Shown in pieces: positions 1 through 11,383 of a stretch of DNA of 64,000 bases. Below the pieces are notes generated by a model, which worked only from the letters and a program-made list of their open reading frames with translations, did no database searches and was not told the origin of the DNA. The first letter of the stretch is position 1, and every line of letters begins with the position of its first letter. Both the position numbers and the translations under genes were made by a program. Location of the stretch: positions 620,001 through 684,000 of the forward strand of contig JAQGEQ010000305.1 in NCBI GenBank assembly GCA_034620365.1, written 5' to 3'. This DNA is from Pegea sp. RAD2-039 (lineage: Eukaryota > Chordata > Thaliacea > Salpida > Salpidae).

Positions 1-308
1 TGTAAAATCATCTTATTGCTGAGATAATTATTATAATTTTACTGCAGGCTGTAAAGTGCATCAAGCTCTTAAAGTATTCAGGCATACTAACGTTTAATTA
101 TTACACATATCTGGAGCTGAAAGTGGACAGCTTTGAAAAGTAGGTGACTTTTTATGGACTGGTCAACTTGCATGCTGTCATAACAACTTTGGCTTAATAT
201 TTTTCACAAATTTTTTCGTAATAAAATAAATTTTTCACAATCCAAATTCGAATTAAAAGTTGGTTTTCTTCACAATACAGATAGGCAATTTTATACAAAG
301 TTGGAAAT
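1..308. other. Upstream region of CNOT3
   Basis: No gene is seen here. A pyrimidine-rich stretch ending in ATACAG at about 262-282 looks like a 3' splice acceptor just before the CNOT3 start. It could end a 5'-UTR intron or be a trans-splice site, but the sequence alone does not decide between these. The first 50 bases also contain an acceptor-like TTTTACTGCAG. Confidence 0.4.
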
Positions 309-1937
309 ATGGCTGATAAAAGAAGAGTGGAAAACGAAGTGATACGGTGTTTCAAGAACATTGATGAAGGTGTGAAAGGATTTACTGAGCTGTTTCTAAA
401 GTTCGAGAAAGCTCAAACACCCAATCAGAAAGCAAAATATGAAAATGATTTAAAAAAAGATATTAAAAAGTTACAGCGTTATCGTGACCAGTTAAAAGGA
501 TTTTGTGGTAGGTACAAAGATGAATCTGGATTGAAGAAGTACCGAAGGAAGGTTGAAGAACAAATGGAAAGATTCAAAGCATGTGAAAAAGAAACTAAAT
601 TAAAAGCTTTTTCAATAAAAGGTCTTGAAACTGTGCAAAAGGATTCTGAAAAAGATAAAACTCATCAATGGATTCAAGATAAGATCAATAAATTAAATGA
701 GAAGACGGAACTATATGAAAGCGAAATCGATTTACATTCTATAGGAAAGAAACGGAAAGGTCGGTTTGAAAATCAAGATAGGATTAATGATTTACGTGTA
801 TTTATTGGAAGAAACACTTTTCATATTGAGAATCTAGAAAAAGTTCTTCGACTTCTTGATAACGAGTCGGTTCAAGTTGATGATTTAGATAATCTTCAAG
901 ATGAGATAGTTTATTTTATAGAATGTGGCGAAGAAGATGAATATTTTCACAATGAAAATATCTATGAAGACATCGTTAGTGATGCGGATGTACTGTTTGC
1001 TGTTCCAGAAATTCCTGATATAAGTCTTGAAAAAGATGAAGTACAAGAAAATGGTTTGGAAGAAGAACCTGTATCAGACATCAAAACTACTCCAGTAGTT
1101 GATGAGAAACAAGAAAGTCCTACTCCACAATTCTCAGCACTTCCAGTTTCTCATGCAGTAGTTGTTGAAAAAAAAGACCCTGTTCCCGAAGAATCCACCT
1201 TCTTTTCGACTTCTGTGTACCCAGTAAATAATCCTTACATAGATGACGAAAGTTACCCGCCCCTTGACTCCACGTTGACTTCTAAACAGTTTTATTTCCT
1301 GCCACTGCCTGACTCTCAAAAACTGCCCACAACTGATAGTTTGAAAAGTAGAACAAACGTAGAAAAGTCATCTCATGTGCTGCCAAAATCTGTTTGTAAA
1401 TCTTCACCTACGGATGAAATTCCAATTGATCAGTTATCATTAGATGACAAAGAAGAGTCTGAAGATACTGTCCATGTCTCCCCACTAAAGATTCATTGTT
1501 GTAATCGGAAACTAACATCACGAAACCTAGAAGATATGAGATTAATAGAGCAAAGCTACGAAGCCTCATTAGATTCCTTCCATCCAATGACTGCTCGTTA
1601 CAATTTAAACTTGTGTCCTGTTGAAACACCGTCTTATTACCCTCAGTTTGAGCAACCACATATAGCTAAGAACTATCCTGAAATGGCTCCGGAGACTTTG
1701 TTTTTTATTTTTTATTACCTACGTGGTTCTCATGCAGAATATCTGGCATCTAAAGCCTTAAAAGGTTTGAACTGGAGACATCATAAAGGTTTGGATATTT
1801 GGTTTAGACGCAAAGTGCAACCTGTCGAGATGACTGAAAAGTATGAAGTTGGTCTTTACGAATACTATTGCAGGGAAGATTTAAAATGTAAAGAAAAAGA
1901 TAACTTCAAGTTTGAATACAAATATCTGGATAGATAA
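309..1937 (+). CDS. CNOT3: CCR4-NOT complex subunit 3 (NOT3/NOT5 family), intronless
   Basis: This 542-residue protein is a scaffold subunit of the cytoplasmic/nuclear CCR4-NOT deadenylase, which shortens mRNA poly(A) tails. Residues about 1-235 form the basic coiled-coil NOT3 N-terminal domain; it opens MADKRR and contains KKDIKKLQRYRDQLK and QMERFK, both closely matching CNOT3. Residues about 236-420 are an acidic Ser/Thr/Pro linker. Residues about 421-542 are the NOT box, with ETLFFIFYYL, LNWRHH and FKFEYKYLDR matching the CNOT3 C-terminus, which binds CNOT1/CNOT2. Human CNOT3 is about 753 residues; the shortfall is in the linker. The whole frame is one exon, unlike the exon-dense neighbours. 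A possible AATAAA lies 466 bases after the stop. The ATG is the first in frame and matches the family N-terminus. Confidence 0.93.
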   Translation: MADKRRVENEVIRCFKNIDEGVKGFTELFLKFEKAQTPNQKAKYENDLKKDIKKLQRYRDQLKGFCGRYKDESGLKKYRRKVEEQMERFKACEKETKLKAFSIKGLETVQKDSEKDKTHQWIQDKINKLNEKTELYESEIDLHSIGKKRKGRFENQDRINDLRVFIGRNTFHIENLEKVLRLLDNESVQVDDLDNLQDEIVYFIECGEEDEYFHNENIYEDIVSDADVLFAVPEIPDISLEKDEVQENGLEEEPVSDIKTTPVVDEKQESPTPQFSALPVSHAVVVEKKDPVPEESTFFSTSVYPVNNPYIDDESYPPLDSTLTSKQFYFLPLPDSQKLPTTDSLKSRTNVEKSSHVLPKSVCKSSPTDEIPIDQLSLDDKEESEDTVHVSPLKIHCCNRKLTSRNLEDMRLIEQSYEASLDSFHPMTARYNLNLCPVETPSYYPQFEQPHIAKNYPEMAPETLFFIFYYLRGSHAEYLASKALKGLNWRHHKGLDIWFRRKVQPVEMTEKYEVGLYEYYCREDLKCKEKDNFKFEYKYLDR

Positions 1938-2402
1938 TTCTTTTTTCTATTTTCTAAAGTACCAAGAATCATATTTCTTTTTATATTTGTTATAAATTAT
2001 CAAGAAAAGTGCAATTGAAATTTTGAGGTTGCTTGGAAAACTTGTTATTGATTGGTCAGTTACACATTAGAATAATTTGCTTTTTATTATCTAACCATCT
2101 ATTTGCCTCATATCATATCTTAAACGCGTTGTCTTGTAATGGTGATTTTTTCTCTCCATATTTTAGCTATTAATCCGTCTAAGTTATGTTTATATCGTGT
2201 CTGATGGAGTTTGCTGTAAGATTTACTTAGCAATCCTTTCAAATTGTGAATTGAACTCGTTTGTACGTGTATCAGTGGTAGAAATGATTCTTAAAACTTT
2301 ATACTGTCAGTATTTTTTTCGATTGTTGAAAATAGTTTCGAAAATAATCCTCTAAGCAGTTTATTTTTTGGTGCTTTGTAATGAGTATAATGACAGAAAT
2401 TT

Positions 2403-2408
2403 AATAAA
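2403..2408 (+). terminator. Possible CNOT3 polyadenylation signal AATAAA
   Basis: A canonical AATAAA lies in TTTAATAAAATT, 466 bases downstream of the CNOT3 stop. In DNA this AT-rich the hexamer is common by chance, so the assignment rests only on position. Confidence 0.3.
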
Positions 2409-4102
2409 ATTACTTTCTAGGTACTACATGAAAAGAAGAGCTTAATTTTCAACTTTATTTAGAATGAAGTTTTATTAACTAAATAGCTTTCTCGTCTGAA
2501 CTTATTTCCAATCTCTTAGAACATATTAGTTGAGTAGACTGAAAATCAAGCTGAAGACAGTAGAAGTGTTCCAGAAAGATCTTTAAAGTTATAAAGAGTC
2601 CAAGTCAATGCTGCAACAGTTGTTTACAAATAACAAATATCCATGTAAATAGGAATTACTACCAAGTCTCTGTATACTAGAATATATCAGAAAGCTAAGA
2701 TTAATGAAAGACTATCGGCAGCTAGTTGTCAGCAAATCATTTCTCAAGCTAATTTTGTAACTGATAAAATAATTTTCAATTCTTGTTTAGAATTCAGTAA
2801 TAGGTTTTTATTTGCAAACTCACAAAGATATATATCAAAAAGAATTGCTAATTATTTGACAAATATATTAGCAAATTTGATCTTGGCAATCTGCTTTCAT
2901 ACAAAGCATCTTTAAGTGAAAATATTTAGTCCATGCAATTTACATAACATTTTTTTGGTTGATGTTATTCTTAAATTGACACGACAGTTTCTTCTCATTG
3001 TTGTGTGGCTATTTTAAACAGAAATAAATGAAGAATAGAAATCTTGCACTATATATAAATGATATTAGAATAAGAATTCTTTTATTTATATAAAATATAA
3101 GTTTTTTACAAAAATATTGATATACTTTATTCTTTTTAATGAAATAAAGTTTTTTCTTTTAATATACAAACTTAAAAATTAAAGTTTATTCAAACAAAAC
3201 GATATGAATTAGATAGTTTTTTTTAACAAAAGTGATAACATTTTATATAAGACTTATTCTAACTTTTAGTTATGATCAGGTATTTTTGAAATAATCTTTC
3301 TTTCAAATAGTAACAATAATTAATGGATTTTCTTAGCTTTACAACAGAAATCATAGATAGTGTGATTAGATAACTTACAACAAATTACTCAATGTTTAAA
3401 TAATAAAGATATTATAGCTAATTGTCTTATTGTAAATCAGTTGAAAATAAAACGTACTTATTTTTCAAATTATTAAAAATTTTTCAATAGTTTGTATAAT
3501 ATTATTAATTCAATATTAAAAATTATTTCAAAGAACACTTATCAATAAAAATTTTTCAAAACATCTAAATTGGTTACCACAAAGGTAACTCAAAATGAAT
3601 TATTCAAATTAACCACTTTTAAGCAGTAAATACGAATATATAACTTTTAAATATTTTACTGAAAACGTCAAATTAAACCTTCAATTTATGAAAAACAATT
3701 TAAACATTTTTAATCAAAATTAAAGTAAAATTTTAATAAAAAGGTATCTTTATAAAATAGCCTTATTAGTTTTATCTACTTTAGAAATAATTCAAGTTTG
3801 ATGACTGGCAACTGACTGGAAACGTTCTAGTGATTTTACTTAACCATGGCAAATATTTACTCCATTTTCTGTTGTAGATAGTATAATAACGAGTTTAATT
3901 ATATTTAGAAAAAAATTTTGGACCAAAATAATTAAATTTCTTATAAACTTGTAGTATGTATTTTGAAAGTGGTTTGTTTGTTTTAAAACCACTGTAGTGA
4001 ATATTTTTACAAATGAAATGTTCTTAGATGGTTAGTTTGATAAATTCTTTGAAGTCATATCGAAAAAGTTTATATAATGTTGTTTGTAATGGACTACTTA
4101 TT

Positions 4103-4193
4103 TTTTATTTATTTATTACAATAAATGCGAAGGAGGGTACCTGAAGAGAGTACCTCTCGCTAACATACATTCTCACAAATAACATCTATTTAG
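4103..4193 (-). repeat. Dispersed stem-loop repeat, copy 1 (retroelement 3'-end type)
   Basis: Read on the minus strand, this runs from TAAATAGATG through TGTGAGAATG and GTTAGCGAGAGG to a GGTAC/GTACC hairpin with a 9-base loop, then CATTTATTGTAATAAATAAATAAA. A second copy on the plus strand (49656-49745) matches it for about 90 bases. A terminal hairpin followed by an (ATAAA)n-like tail is the layout of the 3' ends of LINEs and their SINE partners. No coding part is attached. Confidence 0.6.
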
Positions 4194-4642
4194 CCATTTT
4201 AAGTATGCATTAATTATTAATCGTTTATATAAAAACTATTTTCAATAAATGTTTTTCATATGGCTTCAATTTTTATTAGAACAGATTATAAGCCTAGTTT
4301 TATTTATAGAAACTTATAAGCTCAGTATCACCATTAAGCCATTTGATAAAAGCTGGTTTGCTGGTAAGTTTAATTTACCAAAAAATAATCTAAAAACAAA
4401 CAGTTTTGCTTGTAAAGCTGCAATATATTACACTTTCAACAACAACAAAGTGCTGATTCTTCAAATTTTTGCTTTAAATTACTTTATTTTTACGTATAAA
4501 AACATATGACTCATACAACTCGACTTTCAACAAGTTACACAAATAGATTCACAGATTCTAGTAACAAATGACATCTCATATGAGTTTCAAAAAAAAATTC
4601 AATTTTAGAAAACTGAAACATCAGCAAATTCATGGAACTTAC

Positions 4643-4760
4643 TTCTGTTGAGATGTTTTCTCCACATACTTTACTGTCATAATTATCTTGACCGGAATAT
4701 AATCTTTAAGTTTTGGCTTTGTCATCATTCCACCAAGTAAGAAAACGCAGTATTCAAACG
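4643..4760 (-). other. Isolated exon-like segment, unidentified
   Basis: On the minus strand a pyrimidine-rich acceptor (TCTGTGTAG) is followed by 118 open bases ending at a consensus donor (CAGAA|GTAAGT). The reading frame contains FLLGGMMTKPKL and ends VEKTSQQ. I do not recognise the family and found no convincing flanking exons. It may be an exon of an unrecognised gene, a decayed exon, or chance. Confidence 0.2.
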
Positions 4761-5760
4761 CTACACAGAAAATAGAAGATGAGAATAAGTAAAAAAAGAG
4801 GTTAGTGAGAAAGATGAGGGGCAATTAAAAAAACGTTCTACCGAACTATCAGAGTCTTTTTAGGACTGCTGCTGTGATCGTTTGTTAAAGATGAACAAAT
4901 GTTGATGAGAAAAGGGAAGACTGCTGTAATATATTTGTAGGAAATTGTATTTAAGCAACTTTAATAATGCAGATGAAAATTTAATTTGAGGATTTCACTG
5001 AAACAACTTTTTTTGTGCCGAGAAATTAATTTGGTTTAAGATTAAAAGTATTATAAATAGCTGAAAAGATTTTTAAAGTAAAATCTATAGGAGAAATAAG
5101 AACTCTTAGACCCAATATAAAGTAATTAATTTGTTCTATACTCACCTATTCATGATCTAAAACTTCATTTAGCAAAAAAATTAGAGATCTATAGAAAGTT
5201 TTTGAGGGCATTTATTTTATTTGTTTTTATTTTTGTATATAAAAATCATAATAATTTGATTTGTTCAAAATTTTCTTTTATGAATTCTTTATGAACTAAT
5301 TTTTTCAAAGATTTTACGTCATTAACGCTTTTCAAAGAACTTATATAATTTTTTATCATCGTTTAAAGTCACGCTAGTTATGATTGATGTAAAATTTTAA
5401 ACAACTACAAAGCGATGTAACATTTGACAAAAAACTTTAAACAAACAAACTTTTCTGAAAATACTTTGAAAAACAAAATGCTACTCTATTATTATTAAAA
5501 TTCTATTAAATTTATAGAAACTCTGAATAAGTAACTGATCCGTAACTACATATTGTTTCTTATTTTTAGTTTCAATCTTTTCTACCTTACAGTAAATAAA
5601 CTGTGGTGAAATTTTTGTCAAATAAAAGTTGGTATTCGAATATTTACAGAAGTTGTTTCTATAGTGACGAATATTTAACATTAAATAGCTCATATGTTCG
5701 TGTACCTTTTTCATTTGATCAAATCGCAAATTAAAGTAACTACTGAATTGATCATCAAAC

Positions 5761-8700
5761 ATGCTCCCATGCTCAACAGAACATACTTCTGATCACAACC
5801 TTCAGAAATCTACTTCAAATCTTAATTCAATCTCAATGTATAACAACAAAACTGCCCAGACATTTTCTTATACCGACCATACGGGTGCATCTAACTGGCG
5901 AAGAAACGACCTGATGACGTCACAACACCCGTGCATCAACTTCTTCAACAGCAAATCAATTCCTGTATCAATCCCAAGATCACGCGAAAATCCGGGGTAC
6001 CCTATACCAGCTCTTCCTGTGTCCACCAGCTTACATAATGACATCCACAAATACTCCAGCAATCAACCACAAACTTTAACCTCAGCAATATCTTTACCAG
6101 GCGCCCCTATCAAATCTAACATGTGGGAATCGAACCAGGGGTACTCTTACCATTACCCTGGAAATGAAAACCATGGCTCAATGGCAGCTTCGCATAATTA
6201 CAACTTCCCTGGTGATGGTTCTTATCGAAGTATGGAAACGCGTTCTTACAACCATCATCACCAGGAACCGTGCTCCTTTTCTTACCCAGATAATTCATCT
6301 ACATCATCTATATGTAAACAATTTGATGCTTATGGATGGATTAATAGGAACACTCATCATCAAGGAAACCAACCGCAGCCAGGTGAGGATTGTACAATTT
6401 GTTGTTAAAACTAGATTCACAAAATTGAAATAAGAAATTCTCTTCTAATCGAAGTTATTTCAATTTGCATTCAAAAAATAATTTGAAGAAAAATGGAAAA
6501 AATCTTTTTTTTTAATTAAATTTTTAATTTTTCGAAATTTGATGTAAGCTCACAATATGGTGATGAGGAGTTAATTAAATTGATAAAATGAGTAAAACCC
6601 TTGAATGTTTTTATACATTTAAGTGACATTTACAAAACAACCAATGAATCAGTTGTTTTCTTTTAATAATTTAGTAAAAATTGTAAAAAGGATTTTCATA
6701 TAAATAGTGAAATTCATAAAACTTTAATAACTTACATCGCTTGTTGATAAAAATCTAAAACTATACAAAGCTTAAGAAATAGACATATTGACGTGTTGAA
6801 GATAAAAAGTAGTTTTAGTAATTCACTGAATTTAATTAATAAATATAAAGAGTGAAAAACACTCTAATAAAAAAAGCTTAAATTTTTTCCAAATATTATT
6901 TTCTATCATGTCATTTTGATTAATGTTCCATATTGCGACCTAAAATCTAGTTGAAAATATCACTAAAATAAAAAGAGAAGTTCCAAATTTCAAACAACCA
7001 AAAAACAGTAGCGATAAATTCGAATTTGAGTTCATGACATAGGAGACTCGTCAGTTAAATAAATCCTTGAATGAACGTTTTGGTAGAGTAATTAATCAAA
7101 TAAAAGAGTTAGTCGACGACTATGCAGAGTTAGCAGGATGAGAGGCAAGCAGACTGATGTTGCGACGTTTGCACAGTGATGGTATTTGTAATTGTTTAAC
7201 TCTAAAAGTAGCAAAAGTCGTTACCACTGAAATGTGTCATGCAAAAGCTGGTCAAGCGGTCATCATTTGTGGGCAAAGCTATCAAAGTCTAATGCTCTTT
7301 TTAGAAATCGCATCAAATGTGAATCTATTTGCTTTTAATGTCGTCATCGTGTAAGCTGTTGTCATTACTGTAGAATATATTTTGATGCTTGAAATGATGT
7401 TACGATGACTGATTTTGAAAATAATGTCTGATAAATTTAATCAGTAATTAAAAACTTTGATAATTTTGATAAAAAATTGTTCAAGAATTTTGGGAAAAGT
7501 TAAATAAACTCTCAGATATTCACTTGAATTGAAAATCATATATTTATGTTTAAAGTAGTTTAATAGAATATGTTAGCTTTAAATATTTGAATTTAATGTC
7601 AACAACTTACTATAATAAACACTTTTTTATCCTTTTTAATAGCAAATAATTCTAGAAATAATCAAAACCCTTAAATAGTTGGTACTTCATCGCAAAAAAA
7701 ATAACCGTTTTTCCAAACAATCATACTTAACTTTGTCTATTTGGTTTCTACTTTCAATTCTCAAGTTCGGCATTCGTAAAAAATATTTGACAAGTAGTTG
7801 GTGAAGGAATTGAGAATGTTTGCTGAAGGTACAAGCCAATTTGTCGTCTCATTTCTAACATCAGTTATTTTATGTTTACTTTTATATCTTGTACACTTTC
7901 TCACACTCAAAACTGTCCATATTTTGTGATAGGTTGAACCCAAAAAACATTTATTATTTATCAACAAGATAGGCTTAAAAAGCATTATAGTCTAACAACT
8001 TGATAATTTGTTTAACTCCAAATTTTCCAATCTCTACTAAATGTTTTTCAAGAAATATTTATAAGATAAACATCTCGAACTAAATCCAGAATTATGCGCC
8101 TGGATTATGAGATGAGAAAGCTCTAATATCATCTTAAACACAAACTTTTTGTAGCAGCATTAATTCCATCCGTTAAACAAGCTATAAAACCCCACAAATT
8201 CACTTTCAACCAATTGCTCCTGGCAGGGATTAAACCATACATTAAAAAAAACGCAATGAGTAAAGACCTCGATGTTTGATTACGTTAGAGCGGCATGTTT
8301 GTCTTTAATACCCGGCGCCTTTTAGTAAATTTTTCGGAACAAAATTTCGCCGCTTATTTTTCCATTAGCAAAGACTAATTGGTTCTTATATCAAACATTG
8401 CAACCGCTACTAATCTAAGATTGGATAAAAATTTAAGCATGTAAATTTAGTTTTGCTTACAGTATTTCCTAAACTAAATCTTCAAGTCTTTTATTATCTC
8501 AATCTTCTAGAAGCTTCTTAGTATACAGTTAACTTATTGCTGTTTAGCTTGTATCTAAATGTTTGACCTTTTATGTTACAGTTAAAAGAAAACTGTCTAG
8601 AAATAGTAGACACCTAGGTTTAGTTTGATTCAACTAAATATACAACGACTGAACCTTCAATTAAAAATTTGTTCTGATATATGTCGTGTCTAATTTATTC

Positions 8701-10176
8701 TAACAATAATCATATTATAAAACTTTATAAATTGATGTAATAACCAGTTGGGTAGTCATTTATAATCAGCAGTATTTCATAGTCTTAATAAATGAGTATA
8801 CTAATTAACTTTTCAGCATAAAATTAACATTGAAAATTCATTAACTACAGTGAAAAATGTTTAATAAGAAGTTGTTTACAGGCAATTTTTAAATGTAGAA
8901 GAGAAATATTTACTTGTTTGATTTCAATTAATTTTTACTTTTGACTGAAGGCCATACTAATGACAGATTACTTTTAAACTAAAGTTTAAATCAATGAGAA
9001 ATTTTTTGGTTGCCTTCAAAAGAAAAAAACTTTGTTGAAATGTGTTTTGTTTTTAAGTCAAATGATCACCTGATGACAGAGAGATTACCAATTTCTCATC
9101 AAAACGTTTATTGTGGGAAAAAATAAGACAGTTGAGAAAACGAGAATGAAGTCAACACAAATACATCAATTTATTAAATGAGTGTACTGGGAATTTTAAA
9201 ACGTTGCTTTTTCAGCTTTTCGTCTTTACACTCATTTATATGATTACGATCATATTTCAGACATAAGTATAGTCTTAATAATAATAAGCATATTTGAGAA
9301 ATGAAATCATATAAAGCAGAACAAAATATCCCGATGATGGCTATCTTAGTTTTCCAAATGATAGAAAAGCGCTGACAAGCGATAAACGAAAAAGCTGATG
9401 TAGTGACATGCTTGTGTCTTATTTGCTTTGTTCTTTGATTGACTTTTGGTTCGTATCACAAAGACAAAATGCTTTCATCTGCATCAACTTAATTTCAGCT
9501 TAAACTGTGACTCTGCTGATTTAATAAGAAATGTTCAGAGAAGTTAAAACGAATAATTGATAAAGCATTGGTCAGCGTAATTTCATTTAAAGATAAAATC
9601 TTAAAATTGTATTTGAATGATAAAAATCAATTTTAATTTTAATTAAGGTTTTTAATTATTTACTTTACTTAACTCCATATTTTGATTTCTATTACTTTCA
9701 AATAACCAACTTATGATTTTATAGGTAAAACAAGAACTAAAGATAAATATCGGGTTGTTTATACTGATCATCAACGATTAGAACTTGAAAAAGAATATCG
9801 TTTTAATCACTACATTACCATCAGAAGAAAATGTGAATTGGCTCAACAGCTTGCTTTGAGTGAACGTCAAGTGAAGATATGGTTTCAAAACCGACGTGCA
9901 AAAGATAAAAAAAGTGACAAAAAGAAACTGGAACAACAACAAAAAGACAGGAATAAAATTAATGATTCTGGAAAGAAAATCAAAGAAAGAACAGTTTCTC
10001 AGTTGTCTTATACAAAATTTAACTCTTTCCAAAATTTAGAAACTGTCCAATCAAGCTCATTATTATCTTCTGATTCCTACAAAAATAGAATTTTTGCAGA
10101 ACCTGAGATGATGTATTCTATGTTTCAGCCATTTGGTGCGAAGCCTGTAGAAATAAACCTCACGTCATCTGTATAA
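5761..10176 (+). CDS. CDX: Caudal-type ParaHox homeobox transcription factor (Cdx)
   Basis: There are two exons, 5761-6382 and 9725-10176 (phase 1 junction, CCAG|GTGAGG ... TTTTATAG|GTAAAA), encoding 357 residues. It is a nuclear DNA-binding factor; Cdx/caudal proteins pattern the posterior body and gut. The homeodomain lies at about residues 212-272: it starts just after [20 protein letters not shown], a caudal signature, continues YITIRRK, and has recognition helix [14 protein letters not shown] with Gln50. Exon 1 is rich in Ser, Asn, His, Tyr and Pro. Near its end lies YGWINR (residues about 191-196), a degenerate form of the YxWM hexapeptide that binds PBC cofactors. The intron falls immediately before the homeodomain. 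The chosen ATG is the first in the open frame. Confidence 0.93.
6383..9724 (+). other. Cdx intron 1 (3.3 kb)
   Basis: This is a long AT-rich intron with no coding frame I believe. Two stretches are less AT-rich and more complex than their surroundings: about 8200-8360, and about 9330-9480, where TCF/LEF-like motifs cluster. It is the likeliest place for Cdx enhancers, but that is inference from position. Confidence 0.5.
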
Positions 10177-11383
10177 GAAACTTAGAAATTTTTTTTTGCA
10201 AATAATATTGCAGCTACAATTGTCACATGACAAATTTCTTAATGTTGTTTTGATAAATATTGTGAAAAAATTATAAAATTTAATTTATTTCATTTTGATG
10301 TATTTAGGAGAAGCTTTAGTATAAGATATTTTATCATGAACTTTGTAGTTGTGGTTACTCATTCTAAGGATTTAAACTGGATATATATAAAGCTTTCGTA
10401 ATGTAACTGCTGTGGTTACTTTTTTATTATGTAGATCCTACATACCTTATGTCATATCTTGACAGTTACTGCTCATGCTTGTCGTTTCACATGTATTTAA
10501 AAATTTGCATGTGGTATTCAATGTATTCTGAATAAATTATATTACAATATACTAAACGTGTGATTGTCTTGTAAGGTCTTTTATTTGAAGTACTTACCCT
10601 GATAGGATACAAAACTTAATAAAGTTTTAATAAATATAATAAACCCTTTAAAAGATAGCCTAAACCTTTAATAAATTCTTAATTGGGTAAAATTGGCTAC
10701 TTGGTAACTTGTTGACCAACAATATTGAACTATAAAAAAGTTACTTCAAAATATTTGTTTGTTGCTATTGAGAAAGATTAGAAGATATTCATTAAAGCAC
10801 CCACCCTGTTAGTGATGCGTTTGTACTTTGAAGCATAATGCATAAACCTGTAATCTAGTAATTAAAACTATTATATTGTAAATTGCTTTACCAAAGTAAT
10901 ACATAACTAATCGGATAAAAACTGTTTTAACATTGTAAATTTTATGATAAAAATTTCATCTTCTACTTATAGTTGGCTTTACTTCTTTTTTTCTGTAACC
11001 TTTTTTAATTTGCATTTCGATTAGACATATTTAGTTATTAATACATTTTGAGGCTAGATTACAAATACAATCTTAAGAAATTATTTAAATTTCTAAACTT
11101 TTTACTAAAACTATTAAATAATTTTTGTCTCCTAACTTTTCCAAATTACTTATTTCAATAATTGTCATGATAAATTTTTTTAAAAATATAAAAGAATTGT
11201 TTTAACTAATCACGTGTTTAATCAAATTTCAATCTTCTAACCTAAAGCAATCTTTAATCAAAAATTAGATTTTTCGACTAACTAACTAGAAGTTTAATTT
11301 GAATTTTTTTATGTAAATCTATAAAAGTGCAAATCATGTGATGATAAGCCAAATATCACAACTAAAAAAATTTGTCAAAGAAA
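10177..11383. other. Cdx 3' region and convergent intergenic gap to WDR17
   Basis: This holds the Cdx 3' UTR with a polyadenylation signal at 10531, then AT-rich DNA up to the WDR17 stop codon, which is read from the other strand. No further gene was seen. Confidence 0.6.
10531..10536 (+). terminator. Cdx polyadenylation signal AATAAA
   Basis: AATAAA occurs in TTCTGAATAAATTATATT, 355 bases after the Cdx stop. A GT-rich stretch (ACGTGTGATTGTCTTG) follows about 20 bases later, the usual arrangement for 3'-end cleavage. Confidence 0.55.

Larger units (their letters stand above)
1938..5760. other. Intergenic region between CNOT3 and Cdx
   Basis: This is AT-rich DNA with frequent stops in all frames. 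It holds a possible CNOT3 polyadenylation signal (2403), a dispersed stem-loop repeat (4103-4193) and one isolated exon-like segment on the minus strand (4643-4760). The last part should include the Cdx promoter; no clear core motif was recognised. Confidence 0.6.

Noticed and set aside
1134-1659. Two minus-strand frames inside CNOT3
   Set aside because: Antisense shadows of the conserved CNOT3 coding sequence.
4249-4509. 86-codon plus-strand frame
   Set aside because: Low-complexity AT-rich translation with no family resemblance; overlaps nothing that supports a gene.
7157-7354. 65-codon frame in the Cdx intron
   Set aside because: No domain, no splice partners and no codon signature; expected by chance in a 3.3-kb intron.
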